Assembly (NCBI GenBank): GCA_030848545.1
Contig: JAVDCA010000015.1
Coordinates: forward strand, 1-64,000
DNA: 64,000 nt
Source: Astrobacterium formosum
GTDB lineage: Bacteria; Pseudomonadota; Alphaproteobacteria; Rhizobiales; Xanthobacteraceae
Direction of reading: 5' to 3'
A model generated the notes under the pieces. The model had not been told where the DNA came from. It was given only the letters and a program-made list of their open reading frames with translations, and searched no databases. Both the position numbers and the translations under genes were made by a program. The stretch's first letter is position 1. Every line of letters starts with the position of its first letter. Shown in pieces: positions 10,017-18,910 of the stretch.

Positions 10017-10139
10017 TCAGGCCGTCATCCACGCCATCACGAAAGCCGCCACATAGCCGGCGCCGCCGAGAAGCAGGATCGGCAGCAGCGTGTCGATCGG
10101 CAGATCGCTCGGCTGGAAGTGCATGGATCGGTGGGTCAT
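10017..10139 (-). CDS. Small single-span membrane protein, 40 residues
   Basis: Reading begins at an ATG at 10139 preceded by AAGGAG seven bases upstream, a strong ribosome binding site. The product starts MTHRSMHFQPSDLP and continues with one hydrophobic segment (about residues 16-39) ending in AWMTA. It lies 15 bases after the stop of the retropepsin-like gene on the same strand, so the two are probably co-transcribed. Function is unknown. Confidence 0.55.
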   Translation of the reverse strand: MTHRSMHFQPSDLPIDTLLPILLLGGAGYVAAFVMAWMTA

Positions 10140-10154
10140 GCTCTCGCTCCTTCT

Positions 10155-10655
10155 CTATTGCTCCAGCACCAGCCGTCCGTTGCGGTGCTCCCATTTCACC
10201 TTGGACAGGAACGACATGCCGAGCAGGTTCTGCGCCAGCGCCTCGTCGGGGAGCACCAGCGCGGCGACGTTGCGGACCGTGAGGTTGCCTACTTCGACGC
10301 GGTTGAGTTCGATCCGCGCCGCCTTGATGGTGCCGTTGGCGGTGGAGACGTTGGCGGTGTAGTCGCGCCTAGCCGGATGGATGCCCAGGCGAGCCGCTTC
10401 GCGTTCGCGCAGCGCGATCATCGAGGCGCCGGTGTCGACAAGGAACCCCATGCGGCGGCCGTCGACGATCGCCTCGGTCATGAAATGGCCATTGGCCGCC
10501 TTTTGCAGTGTGATGCTGCGGCCATAGGCCGCTGCGGGAACCGGCGCGACCACGGCGGCGCCGACCTGCGGTGCCGGCGCCTCCGTGGTGTAGAGGCGCG
10601 GCACGAAGGCCGCGATGGCGAGGACCACGGCGGCGAAGGCGAGGATGGAGCGCAT
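10155..10655 (-). CDS. Retropepsin-like (clan AA) aspartic protease, membrane anchored
   Basis: 166 residues starting MRSILAFAAVVLAIAAFVP, an N-terminal membrane anchor or signal. The catalytic motif DTGAS is at residues 74-78, preceded by the hydrophobic strand MGFLV, and LLGMSFLSK near 145 is the second family signature. Bacterial members of this single-lobe family (TIGR02281 type) must dimerise to form the active site and are thought to act in the periplasm. The ATG at 10655 is chosen because it places the anchor at the N-terminus; a longer reading adds 26 unlikely residues. The target is unknown. Confidence 0.85.
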   Translation of the reverse strand: MRSILAFAAVVLAIAAFVPRLYTTEAPAPQVGAAVVAPVPAAAYGRSITLQKAANGHFMTEAIVDGRRMGFLVDTGASMIALREREAARLGIHPARRDYTANVSTANGTIKAARIELNRVEVGNLTVRNVAALVLPDEALAQNLLGMSFLSKVKWEHRNGRLVLEQ

Positions 10656-10804
10656 GGTCGGTCCCTGGTGACCGCCACATGTCAGCACAGGGTGGTTGAT
10701 CGACCTCCTAATGCCGCCGCGCCGCAGCGCCATTGCGTCGGCGATTTTTCGCCACGCTTAAGGATCGGTGAGCAGATCGCCACGACTTCGACCGATCGGG
10801 CCGC

Positions 10805-13336
10805 TCAGGTGCCGCGAGGCTTGGCGCGTCGTGTCGCCGGGGCCGACATGGGATCGTCGGGCCAGGGATGGCGCGGATAGCGGCCGCGCATCTCGGTGCG
10901 CACGGCCGCGTAGCTGCCGCGCCAGAAGCCGGGCAGGTCGCGGGTGAGCTGCACCGGCCGATGTGCCGGCGACAGGAGCTCGATCAGGAGCGGTACGCGG
11001 CCGCGGGCGGTGGTCGGGTGGACCGAAAGGCCGAACAGTTCCTGGACCCGGATGGACAGTTTTGGCCCGTCCTCGCCCCCATAGTCGATCGGCACCTGCG
11101 AGCCCGACGGGGCGGCGAAATGGGTCGGCGCCTCGGCGTCGAGGCGCCGGCGCAGCCCATGGGGCAGGAGGCCGGCGAGCCCATTGCCGAGGTCGTCGGC
11201 GCCGAGTTGGGACAACGAGGTCTTGCCGAACAGGGCGGGCACGAGCCAGTCGTCGATACTGGCGCCGAGGCCGGCCTCGGACACGTCCGGCCATTCGTCG
11301 CCCTCGGCCGTGCGCAGGAACAGGACGCGCTCGCGCCACTGCTGCTGCGCCTTGGTCCAGGGCAGGCGATCGAAGCCCGCTTTGGCAATCGCGGCGGCGA
11401 GCAGCCGGGCGGCGGCCTCGTCGGTGGTGACGGCCATCGGCGCATCGGCGAGTGCGACGGCGCCCAGCCGCCGCTGCCGGCGGGCGCGCAGCGACAAGGT
11501 AGCGGCGTCGACCGTGATCTCCTCGCGGGCCTCGATGCGTTCCGCGAACCGCGCTTCGATGTCGGCGAGGCCGATGGCCGCCGCGAGCACGATGCGGGCC
11601 TGGGCGGCGGAGCCGATCAGTTCGGCGACCGCGATGTAGGGCGCGCGGGCCAGCGGCGAGACGGAATCCACCATGGCGCCGCGGCCATTGGCGAGCACGA
11701 ACGAGCCGTTGCCGCGGTTTCTGGCGATGCGGTCCGGATAGGCGAGGGCGAGCAGAAGCCCGGGCGAGGCGTCTCCTTGCTCTCTCCCCCGCGAGGGGGG
11801 AGGGAACGATGGGGAAAGGCTCTGCCCAACCCTCTCGGTGTCGCTCGACACGGCCATCTCGGCCCATCGCGCCGCCATGCGGCGGGCTTCCTCGCCACGG
11901 CGGGAACGGTCGCGGCGGAAATTGTCCAGCCGGTGGGCGAGGTCGATGTCGTCGCCTCCGAGGCCGCGTTCGGTCAGGATCGCGGCCACCTGCGCCGCCA
12001 TGGCCGCTGCTTCCATCGCGGCGGCGTCGACGATCATGCGGGCGAGGCGCGGCGGCAGCGGCAGGGCACGCAGGCGCCGGCCTTCGGCGGTGATGCGGCC
12101 TGCCGCGTCGAGGGCGCCGAGCTCGGCGAGGAGTGATCGCGCTTCCGCAAGTGCCGGGGCGGGCGGCGGATCGATGAAGGCGAGGGTCGCCGGATCGGTG
12201 ACGCCCCACTGGGCGAGGTCGAGCACGAAGGACGAGAGGTCGGCGGCGAGGATTTCCGGCTTGGCGTAGGGTTCCAACGAGGCGGTCTGGCCCTCGTCCC
12301 ACAGCCGGTAGCACACGCCGGGCTCGGTGCGGCCGGCGCGGCCGCGACGCTGGTCGGCCGAGGCGCGCGACACCCGCACGGTCTCGAGCCGTGTCAGGCC
12401 CACATCGGGTTCGTAGCGTGGCACGCGGGCGAGGCCCGAATCGACCACTACCCGCACGCCCTCGATGGTCAGCGACGTCTCGGCGATGGAGGTCGCCAGT
12501 ACGACCTTGCGCCGGCCGGCCGACGCCGGCGCGATGGCGCGGTCCTGCACGGTGGCGTCGAGGGCGCCGTAGAGGGCGACGATATCGACGGACGGATCGG
12601 TGACGCGTTCCTTCAGGCGCGTCTCGGTGCGCCGGATCTCGGCGGCACCGGGCAGGAACACGAGGACCGAGCCGGGGTCGGCGCGTAATGCCTTGAGCAC
12701 CGTGTCGGTGACCTGGGCCTCGATGGGGGTCTGGTCGCGGCCCACATGGCGGGTCTCGACCGGGAAGGCGCGGCCCTCGCTCTCGATGACGGCAGCGTCG
12801 CCCAGGAGCGCGGCGATGCGGGCGCCGTCGATGGTCGCCGACATGACGAGGAGTTTTAGGTCCTCCCTCAGACCCTGCTGGGCTTCGCGGGCGAGGGCGA
12901 GGCCCAGATCGGCATCGAGCGAGCGCTCGTGGAATTCGTCGAACAGCACCGCGGCGACGCCCTCGAGAGACGGGTCGTCGACGATCATGCGGGTGAAGAT
13001 GCCCTCGGTGACCACCTCGACACGGGTCGATCGTGACACTTTCGAGCCGAACCGGACCCGGTAGCCGACCATCCCGCCCACTTTTTCGCCGAGCGTGGAC
13101 GCCATGCGCTCGGCCGCCGTGCGGGCGGCGAGCCGGCGCGGCTCCAGCACCAGGATCTTGCCCGGGCTCTTTCCCGCACGGGCCCAGGGCTCGTCCATGA
13201 GGACGAGCGGAACCCGCGTCGTCTTGCCGGCGCCAGGTGGCGCCACCAGTACGGCGGTCGAGTGGCCCGAGAGCGCCGTCGTCAGTCGCGGCAGGGCCTC
13301 GTCGATGGGTAGCGACAATTGGAAAGGCTTGTTCAA
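10805..13336 (-). CDS. hrpB: ATP-dependent helicase HrpB (DExH type)
   Basis: 843 residues. A superfamily 2 DEAH/RHA-type helicase of unproven cellular role. Seen: Walker A APPGAGKTT at 32-40, DEFH at 133-136, SAT in LVMSATIDG, QRRGRAGRTEPGVCYRLW (motif VI), then helicase-associated domains and the C-terminal HrpB domain. A low-complexity segment around residues 500-522 (SLSPSFPPPSRGREQGDASPG) is encoded by a GC-rich palindromic repeat inserted in frame and should form a loop. It is divergent from the acyltransferase gene across 149 bases. Confidence 0.93.
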   Translation of the reverse strand: MNKPFQLSLPIDEALPRLTTALSGHSTAVLVAPPGAGKTTRVPLVLMDEPWARAGKSPGKILVLEPRRLAARTAAERMASTLGEKVGGMVGYRVRFGSKVSRSTRVEVVTEGIFTRMIVDDPSLEGVAAVLFDEFHERSLDADLGLALAREAQQGLREDLKLLVMSATIDGARIAALLGDAAVIESEGRAFPVETRHVGRDQTPIEAQVTDTVLKALRADPGSVLVFLPGAAEIRRTETRLKERVTDPSVDIVALYGALDATVQDRAIAPASAGRRKVVLATSIAETSLTIEGVRVVVDSGLARVPRYEPDVGLTRLETVRVSRASADQRRGRAGRTEPGVCYRLWDEGQTASLEPYAKPEILAADLSSFVLDLAQWGVTDPATLAFIDPPPAPALAEARSLLAELGALDAAGRITAEGRRLRALPLPPRLARMIVDAAAMEAAAMAAQVAAILTERGLGGDDIDLAHRLDNFRRDRSRRGEEARRMAARWAEMAVSSDTERVGQSLSPSFPPPSRGREQGDASPGLLLALAYPDRIARNRGNGSFVLANGRGAMVDSVSPLARAPYIAVAELIGSAAQARIVLAAAIGLADIEARFAERIEAREEITVDAATLSLRARRQRRLGAVALADAPMAVTTDEAAARLLAAAIAKAGFDRLPWTKAQQQWRERVLFLRTAEGDEWPDVSEAGLGASIDDWLVPALFGKTSLSQLGADDLGNGLAGLLPHGLRRRLDAEAPTHFAAPSGSQVPIDYGGEDGPKLSIRVQELFGLSVHPTTARGRVPLLIELLSPAHRPVQLTRDLPGFWRGSYAAVRTEMRGRYPRHPWPDDPMSAPATRRAKPRGT
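11773..11840. repeat. Palindromic repeat inserted in frame within hrpB
   Basis: The core is a hairpin with CCCCC and GGGGG arms around GCGA at 11786-11799, followed by GAGGGAACG. The same string, with GCAA in the loop, occurs inside polA, and related longer hairpins lie at 32.7 and 61.2 kb. The hrpB frame is kept, and the encoded residues look unlike the rest of the protein. Confidence 0.7.
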
Positions 13337-13485
13337 GGCACCGTTTACCGTATCGGAATCGCCATCAGGGAGTGTTCAGCATCTCCCGGTATCGTCGAAA
13401 ACGCGCGGCATGAACATTGCCGGGTCTTCTGATCTTTCACCCCCACCGTCCCCCGTTGGGACGGAAACGAACCGGATCGAGACGG

Positions 13486-14529
13486 ATGACGAACACCCCC
13501 CCTCCGCTCGCACCAGAGCGGGTCGACTGGGTCGACTATGCCAAGGGCTTCTGCATCATCATGGTGGTGATGATGCACTCCACCCTGGGGGTCGAACAGG
13601 CCGCCGGCCAGACCGGATACATGCACGCTTGGGTCGCCTTCGCCAAGCCGTTCCGCATGCCCGACTTCTTCATGATTTCAGGCCTGTTCCTGGTGCGCGT
13701 GATCGACCGCGACTGGAAGACATACCTGGATCGCAAGGTCCTGCACTTCGCCTATTTCTACGCTCTGTGGATCACCATCCAGTTCGCCTTCAAGGCGCCC
13801 GGCTTCGCGGTTTCCCATGGCTGGCTCGGTACGCTCGGCCTCTACCTGGAGTCTTTCGTCCAGCCCTTCGGCACGCTGTGGTTCATCTACCTGCTGCCGA
13901 TCTTCTTCGTCACCGTCAAACTGGCCCGCAACTGGGGCGTGCCGACGCCGCTGCTATGGCTCGCGGCGGCGGCCCTGGAGATCGCTCCGGTGGAAACCGG
14001 CTGGGTCATCGTCGACGAGTTTGCCTCCCGCTTCGTCTATTTCCTGACCGGCTACATGTTCGCCGAGCGCATTTTCGCACTCGCCGCCCTGGTGCAGCGC
14101 CAGTGGTCGGCGGCGCTCGCCGGCCTGATGATCTGGGCGGCGCTCAACGGCACCCTGGTCGTGACCGGCGCCTCCGAATGGCCGGTCGTTTCGCTGGGCC
14201 TGGGCCTCGTCGGCGCCGCCGCGGTGGTGTCGGTGTCGGCGCTGCTCGCCAATGTCCACGGACTGTCGGCGCTGCGCTTCTGCGGCCAGAACTCGATCGT
14301 CATCTATCTCGCCTTCTTCCTGCCCATGGCGGCAAGCCGGGCGGCGCTGTTGAGGCTCGGGGTTTTCGACATCGGTACGGTGTCGCTCCTGGTCACCACC
14401 GCCGGGGTCTTGGGGGCGCTCGCCATCTGGTGGGCGTCGCGCATTCTGCGGCTCGATTTCCTGTTCACTCGCCCGGCCCGGTTCCGCATACCCGCCAAGC
14501 CCCGCGTCGCCTTGCAACCGGCGGAATGA
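13486..14529 (+). CDS. Acyltransferase family 3 membrane protein
   Basis: 347 residues with about ten hydrophobic segments. The N-terminus RVDWVDYAKGFCIIMVVMMHS carries the family's D...KG...H pattern, with the His in the first membrane helix taken as part of the active site. PDFFMISGLFL is a second conserved segment. Such proteins O-acylate sugars of surface glycans or other cell-envelope molecules. I prefer the ATG at 13486 over a TTG 69 bases upstream, since it puts the family N-terminus in place. No glycan cluster adjoins it, so the substrate is open. Confidence 0.82.
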   Translation: MTNTPPPLAPERVDWVDYAKGFCIIMVVMMHSTLGVEQAAGQTGYMHAWVAFAKPFRMPDFFMISGLFLVRVIDRDWKTYLDRKVLHFAYFYALWITIQFAFKAPGFAVSHGWLGTLGLYLESFVQPFGTLWFIYLLPIFFVTVKLARNWGVPTPLLWLAAAALEIAPVETGWVIVDEFASRFVYFLTGYMFAERIFALAALVQRQWSAALAGLMIWAALNGTLVVTGASEWPVVSLGLGLVGAAAVVSVSALLANVHGLSALRFCGQNSIVIYLAFFLPMAASRAALLRLGVFDIGTVSLLVTTAGVLGALAIWWASRILRLDFLFTRPARFRIPAKPRVALQPAE

Positions 14530-14606
14530 CGTTTCGGCGCCGGCCACGGGTAGCGCCGGCCGGCCCAACGGTGATAATGGGGACCTCGATCCCCATATGA
14601 GCCGTC

Positions 14607-17600
14607 ATGCCAGTGCCCACATCGCAATCGTCCGCCTCCCTCAAGCCCGGCGACCACGTCTTCCTGGTCGATGGTTCGGGTTACATCTTCCGCGCCTATC
14701 ACGCGCTGCCGCCGCTCACCCGCAAGTCCGACGGCCTGCAGCTCAACGCCGTCTACGGCTTCTGCAACATGCTGTGGAAGCTGTTGCGCGACATGAAGCC
14801 GGAGGAGCGGCCGACCCATCTCGCGGTGGTGTTCGACAAGGCGGAAAAGACGTTTCGCAACGAGATGTATCCCCAGTACAAGGCGCACCGGCCGGAAGCG
14901 CCTGCCGACCTGATCCCCCAGTTCCCGCTGATTCGTGAGGCCGTACGGGCGTTCGAGATCCCGTGCCTGGAACAGGCCGGTTACGAGGCCGATGACCTGA
15001 TCGCGACCTACGTGCGCCAGGCCTGCGAGGCGGGCGCGAGCGCCACCATCGTGTCGTCCGACAAGGACCTGATGCAGCTCATCAACGACTGCGTCGTCAT
15101 GTACGACACCATGAAGGACAAGCGGATCGGCCGCCAGGAAGTGCTGGAGAAGTTCGGCGTCCCGCCCGACAAGGTCATCGAAGTGCAGTCGCTCATCGGC
15201 GACTCCACCGACAACGTGCCGGGCGTGCCCGGCATCGGCGTCAAGACGGCGGCGCAGCTCATCGCCGACTATGGCGACCTCGAGACGCTGCTCGGCCGCG
15301 CGTCCGAGATCAAGCAGCAGAAGCGCCGCGAGACCCTGATCGAGAACGCCGACAAGGCGCGGCTGTCCAAAAAGCTCGTCACGCTCGACCAGAACGTCCC
15401 TCTCGAAGTGCCGGTCGACGAACTCGCCGTGCACGAGCCCGACCACCGCAACCTGATCGCCTTCCTCAAGGCAATGGAATTCTCGACCCTGACGCGGCGC
15501 GTCGCCGACTATGCCGAGCTCGACGCTGGCGACATCGCGGCCGACGAGCGGCTCAAGGGCGCGGCGCAGGCTTCGGTGTCGGGCTCCTTGTTCGAGGAGC
15601 CGAAAGCAGAGACGCCTGCGGGCGAGGTGCTCCCTTCCCCCACCATCCCCCGCAAGGGGGGAGGGAACGGGCCGAGTGCGGGGGCTGGCCAGGATGGCTC
15701 CCTCACGCCGCGGGCGCTCGCCGAGGCACGCGTCGAGGAGATGCGCAAGATTCCGGTGGACCGCAGCAAATACGAGACGGTGCGCACGCTCGCGCGCCTG
15801 AACGAATGGATCGCGCGGGCGCGCGAACTTGGGCACTTCGCCATCGACACCGAGACCACGGGCCTCGACCCCATGCAGGCGGGGCTGTGCGGCTTCTCAC
15901 TCGCGCTCGCTGCCAACGAAGCCTGCTACGTGCCGCTGTCGCACCGGGAGGGCGGCGAGGGCGCCGGGCTGTTCGCCGGCGGCCGTGCCGCCGACCAGAT
16001 CGAGGAGAAGGACGCGCTTGCCGTCCTCAAGCCGCTCCTGGAAGCGGCCGGCGTCCTCAAGATCGGTCAGAATATCAAGTTCGACCTGCAGATCTTCGCG
16101 TTGCGCGGCATCGCCATGGCGCCCATCGACGACACCATGCTGATGTCCTACGTGCTCGACGCCGGCCGCTCCGCCCACGGCATGGACGCGCTGGCGGAAA
16201 AGTGGCTCGTGCACAAGACCATCCATTACGGCGACGTCGCCGGTACCGGCAAAGCCCAAGTCTGCTTCGACCAGGTGGCCATCGACAAGGCGACCGAATA
16301 CGCCGCCGAGGACGCCGACGTGACGCTGCGGCTGTGGATGATCCTGAAATCCCAGCTCGTCGCCCACGGGATGACGAGCGTCTACGAGACCCTGGAGCGG
16401 CCGCTCGTTCCGGTGCTCGCCGCAATGGAGCGTCGCGGCATCTCGATCGACCGGCAGACGCTGTCGCGCCTCTCGGGCGAATTCGCCCAGACGGCGGCGC
16501 GGCTCGAGGACGAGATCAGGGTTTTGGCCGGTGGCGAGCCGCTCAATCCGGGCAGCCCCAAGCAGATTGGCGATATCCTGTTCGGCAAGCTGGGCCTGGG
16601 TGGCCCCAACGCCAAGAAGACCAAGACCGGCGCCTGGTCGACCTCGGCTTCGATCCTCGAAGACTTGGCCGAGCAGGGTCACGAGCTGCCGCAGAGGATC
16701 CTCGACTGGCGGCAGGTGTCGAAGCTGCGCTCGACCTATACGGACGCGCTGCCGACCTTCGTGCATCCCCAGACCCATCGGGTCCATACCTGCTACGCGC
16801 TCGCCGCGACGACGACCGGCCGGCTGTCGTCGTCCGAGCCCAACCTGCAGAACATCCCGGTGCGCACCGAAGAGGGGCGCAAGATCCGCCGCGCCTTCGT
16901 GGCCGAGCCGGGCTTCCAGCTTGTCTCTGCCGACTATTCGCAGATCGAACTGCGACTCCTCGCCGAGATCGCCGACATCCCGGCCCTGAAGCAGGCTTTC
17001 CGCGACGGCCTCGACATCCACGCCATGACGGCCTCGGAAATGTTCGGCGTGCCCGTCAAGGACATGCCGAGCGAGGTGCGCCGGCGCGCCAAGGCGATCA
17101 ATTTCGGCATCATTTACGGCATTTCGGCCTTCGGGCTCGCGAACCAGCTCGGCATCGGCCGGGAGGAGGCGGGCCAGTACATCAAGAAGTACTTCGAGCG
17201 CTTCCCGGGCATCCGCGACTACATGGAGGCGACCAAGGACTTCTGCCGTCGCCGCGGCTTCGTCGCCACCCTGTTCGGGCGCAAGTGCTACTATCCGGAT
17301 ATTTCCGCCTCGAACGCGTCGATCCGCGCCTTCAACGAGCGCGCCGCCGTCAATGCGACCCTCCAGGGCACGGCCGCCGACATCATCCGCCGCGCCATGA
17401 TCCGCATGGACGCCGCGCTCGCCAAGGAGAAGCTCACCGCGAAGATGCTGCTGCAGGTGCACGACGAACTCGTCTTCGAGGTGCCGGAGACGGAAGTCGA
17501 GGCGACGCTGCCGGTGGTCACGCGGGTGATGGAGGAGGCGCCGGAGCCGGCGGTCAAGATCGGCGTGCCGCTCAAGGTCGATGCCCGCGCCGCCGCCAAC

Positions 17601-17618
17601 TGGGACGAGGCGCATTGA
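14607..17618 (+). CDS. polA: DNA polymerase I
   Basis: 1003 residues, longer than E. coli PolA (928). A 5' nuclease covers about residues 10-310 (HVFLVDGSGYIFRAYHA; GIGVKTA helix-hairpin-helix). The 3'-5' exonuclease is intact: FAIDTETTGLD near 411, GQNIKFD, and YAAEDAD. The polymerase has motif A DYSQIELRLLAE near 775, motif B RRRAKAINFGIIYG, and motif C LQVHDELVFE near 950. The linker at about 340-366 (EVLPSPTIPRKGGGNGPSAGAG) is encoded by a palindromic repeat inserted in frame, in a place where extra residues should be tolerated. Confidence 0.96.
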   Translation: MPVPTSQSSASLKPGDHVFLVDGSGYIFRAYHALPPLTRKSDGLQLNAVYGFCNMLWKLLRDMKPEERPTHLAVVFDKAEKTFRNEMYPQYKAHRPEAPADLIPQFPLIREAVRAFEIPCLEQAGYEADDLIATYVRQACEAGASATIVSSDKDLMQLINDCVVMYDTMKDKRIGRQEVLEKFGVPPDKVIEVQSLIGDSTDNVPGVPGIGVKTAAQLIADYGDLETLLGRASEIKQQKRRETLIENADKARLSKKLVTLDQNVPLEVPVDELAVHEPDHRNLIAFLKAMEFSTLTRRVADYAELDAGDIAADERLKGAAQASVSGSLFEEPKAETPAGEVLPSPTIPRKGGGNGPSAGAGQDGSLTPRALAEARVEEMRKIPVDRSKYETVRTLARLNEWIARARELGHFAIDTETTGLDPMQAGLCGFSLALAANEACYVPLSHREGGEGAGLFAGGRAADQIEEKDALAVLKPLLEAAGVLKIGQNIKFDLQIFALRGIAMAPIDDTMLMSYVLDAGRSAHGMDALAEKWLVHKTIHYGDVAGTGKAQVCFDQVAIDKATEYAAEDADVTLRLWMILKSQLVAHGMTSVYETLERPLVPVLAAMERRGISIDRQTLSRLSGEFAQTAARLEDEIRVLAGGEPLNPGSPKQIGDILFGKLGLGGPNAKKTKTGAWSTSASILEDLAEQGHELPQRILDWRQVSKLRSTYTDALPTFVHPQTHRVHTCYALAATTTGRLSSSEPNLQNIPVRTEEGRKIRRAFVAEPGFQLVSADYSQIELRLLAEIADIPALKQAFRDGLDIHAMTASEMFGVPVKDMPSEVRRRAKAINFGIIYGISAFGLANQLGIGREEAGQYIKKYFERFPGIRDYMEATKDFCRRRGFVATLFGRKCYYPDISASNASIRAFNERAAVNATLQGTAADIIRRAMIRMDAALAKEKLTAKMLLQVHDELVFEVPETEVEATLPVVTRVMEEAPEPAVKIGVPLKVDARAAANWDEAH
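15629..15706. repeat. Palindromic repeat inserted in frame within polA
   Basis: Core hairpin CCCCC-GCAA-GGGGG at 15647-15660, followed by GAGGGAACG as in the hrpB copy. It encodes a Pro/Gly-rich stretch between the 5' nuclease and the 3'-5' exonuclease domains. The reading frame is preserved on both sides. Confidence 0.7.
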
Positions 17619-17641
17619 GCGGCGGATCTTGCGGCGGAGCG

Positions 17642-18064
17642 TTATACAGCCTCGGCCAGCGTGATGATCTTCACCGACCTGAAGCCGATGCGGCGGGCTG
17701 CGTTCAAAAAGCGATTGTCGGCAGTGAGGAATGGAATATCCAGGTGCTCGGCCAGAGCAAGGTAAATGCAATCGTAGATGGGATGATTCATTTCCGTGGC
17801 GATCGTGAGCGCGCGGGTCAGTAGCGGTCGGACGGGCCGAAGGTCGATAGGAATTGTCAGCAGTCTGTCGATCAACTCGCCTGCATCTCTGCGCGTGATC
17901 ACGGAACTCGCTATTTTCGACCAGATGACGTTGCCGGCTTCCGCAAGAACAAGATCAGGTGCCGTCAACTGATGGTTCTCTGCGACGGCTTCGGCGAGCT
18001 CGCTGTCGTTTTCCCAAATCAGCAGTTTGACGACGATACTGGTGTCGCAAACCAGCGTGCTCAC
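17642..18064 (-). CDS. PIN-domain ribonuclease toxin, VapC-like
   Basis: 140 residues, all one PIN domain. Acidic metal-binding positions are visible: Asp7 in VCDTSIVVK, Glu in DLVLAEAGN, Asp in HPIYDCIYLALAE and Asp in FLTADNRF. PIN toxins of this type cut RNA and are held in check by the protein encoded just upstream. The gene begins four bases inside the antitoxin gene (ATGA-type overlap at 18061-18064), so the two are translationally coupled. polA on the opposite strand ends 23 bases from its stop. Confidence 0.88.
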   Translation of the reverse strand: MSTLVCDTSIVVKLLIWENDSELAEAVAENHQLTAPDLVLAEAGNVIWSKIASSVITRRDAGELIDRLLTIPIDLRPVRPLLTRALTIATEMNHPIYDCIYLALAEHLDIPFLTADNRFLNAARRIGFRSVKIITLAEAV

Positions 18065-18354
18065 GGTTCATCCTTTTTCGGCGCCGTGAGTTCAGCCAGA
18101 TAGGCGGTCCTTTCGTCCCGCATTTGTCGGATGAAGTCACTCGAATCGGGAAATACCTTGTCGCCGAAGATTTCCTTGCGTTTCGCCTGCATTTCCGCGA
18201 GCCATTCCCGCTGACGCTGCAATTGCACGTCCACGATGGCCTCGCTGAGGATGCGTCGAGCTTCCTCCTCCATGGAATGGCCGGCCTCAGAGGCGCGCTT
18301 CTTCAGTCCGTCGATGACGGTCTGATCGAGCCGGCGAATGGTGAGTTGGGTCAC
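18061..18354 (-). CDS. Ribbon-helix-helix antitoxin of the VapBC-like pair (FitA-type)
   Basis: 97 residues. The N-terminus VTQLTIRRLDQTVIDGLKKR is an Arc/FitA-type ribbon-helix-helix DNA-binding domain, continued by AGHSMEEEARRILSEA. The remaining C-terminal half is charged and should wrap the toxin. Start: GTG at 18354, with AAGGTG at the proper distance; a longer frame upstream has no such signal and does not resemble the family. The operator palindrome at 18388-18404 lies 34 bases upstream. Confidence 0.85.
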   Translation of the reverse strand: MTQLTIRRLDQTVIDGLKKRASEAGHSMEEEARRILSEAIVDVQLQRQREWLAEMQAKRKEIFGDKVFPDSSDFIRQMRDERTAYLAELTAPKKDEP

Positions 18355-18387
18355 GGGATCACCTTGCTGCGAAGGCAAGCCAGCTTG

Positions 18388-18404
18388 TGCATGCACTGCA
18401 TGCA
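18388..18404 (-). promoter_or_regulatory. Operator palindrome of the VapBC-like pair
   Basis: TGCATGCACTGCATGCA is identical to its reverse complement except for the central base. It lies just upstream of the antitoxin start, where the antitoxin or the toxin-antitoxin complex would bind to repress the operon. Assigning the site to this regulator is inference from position and symmetry. Confidence 0.6.
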
Positions 18405-18444
18405 ATATAGGGGTTGCTACCTGGACGGGCAACGCCTTATGGGG

Positions 18445-18699
18445 TCACCCTTTCAGCTTCTTGTTGCACTGGCTCCAGTAGCCGCCGCCTTTCTGCACCC
18501 ATTTGAGGCCCGCATTGGCGTTGTTGGCCTTGTTGGCCATGTATTGGGCCGCGCAGGTCTTCATGCGCGCCTGGGCGGGCTTGAGTTTCTCGAATTTCGC
18601 GTCGATCGCTGAGGGAAACACGGGCGACTGGGCGGTCGCCGGAACGATGGTCGCCAGACCCAGCGATGCCGCCAGGGCGGTCGTTCGGAACGCCTTCAT
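18445..18699 (-). CDS. Small secreted protein with signal peptide, 84 residues
   Basis: Residues 1-23 (MKAFRTTALAASLGLATIVPATA) form a clear Sec signal peptide with an ATA cleavage site. The mature part of about 60 residues is basic, with two cysteines (KTCAAQYM and SQCNKKLKG) that could form a disulfide, and ends in a KGGGYWSQCNKKLKG stretch. I do not recognise a named family. It reads toward the VapBC operator but is separated from it by 40 bases; no operon partner is visible. Confidence 0.7.
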   Translation of the reverse strand: MKAFRTTALAASLGLATIVPATAQSPVFPSAIDAKFEKLKPAQARMKTCAAQYMANKANNANAGLKWVQKGGGYWSQCNKKLKG

Positions 18700-18910
18700 G
18701 TCCTAATCCTCCATTCGGCCCTCAAGCCTGCGCTCACGGTGGCGCATCCCCATTATCTTGCTACCATCGCGGGCATTCAAGTCGATATCGCGCCGAGGTC
18801 GGCGACCGGCCGGGCGACAGAGGACAGGGGACATCTGGCAGCGCTGCGTTGGCCGGGCCTCGCCGAAGATGCTAGGGGCTGGGCCGTCGCCAATTCTTCG
18901 CCCCGAGAGC

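Noticed and set aside
10758-12314. Long Arg/Pro-rich open frame on the minus strand over hrpB
   Set aside because: It is an out-of-frame shadow of hrpB: no family motifs, composition typical of shifted GC-rich codons, while the hrpB frame has all helicase motifs.
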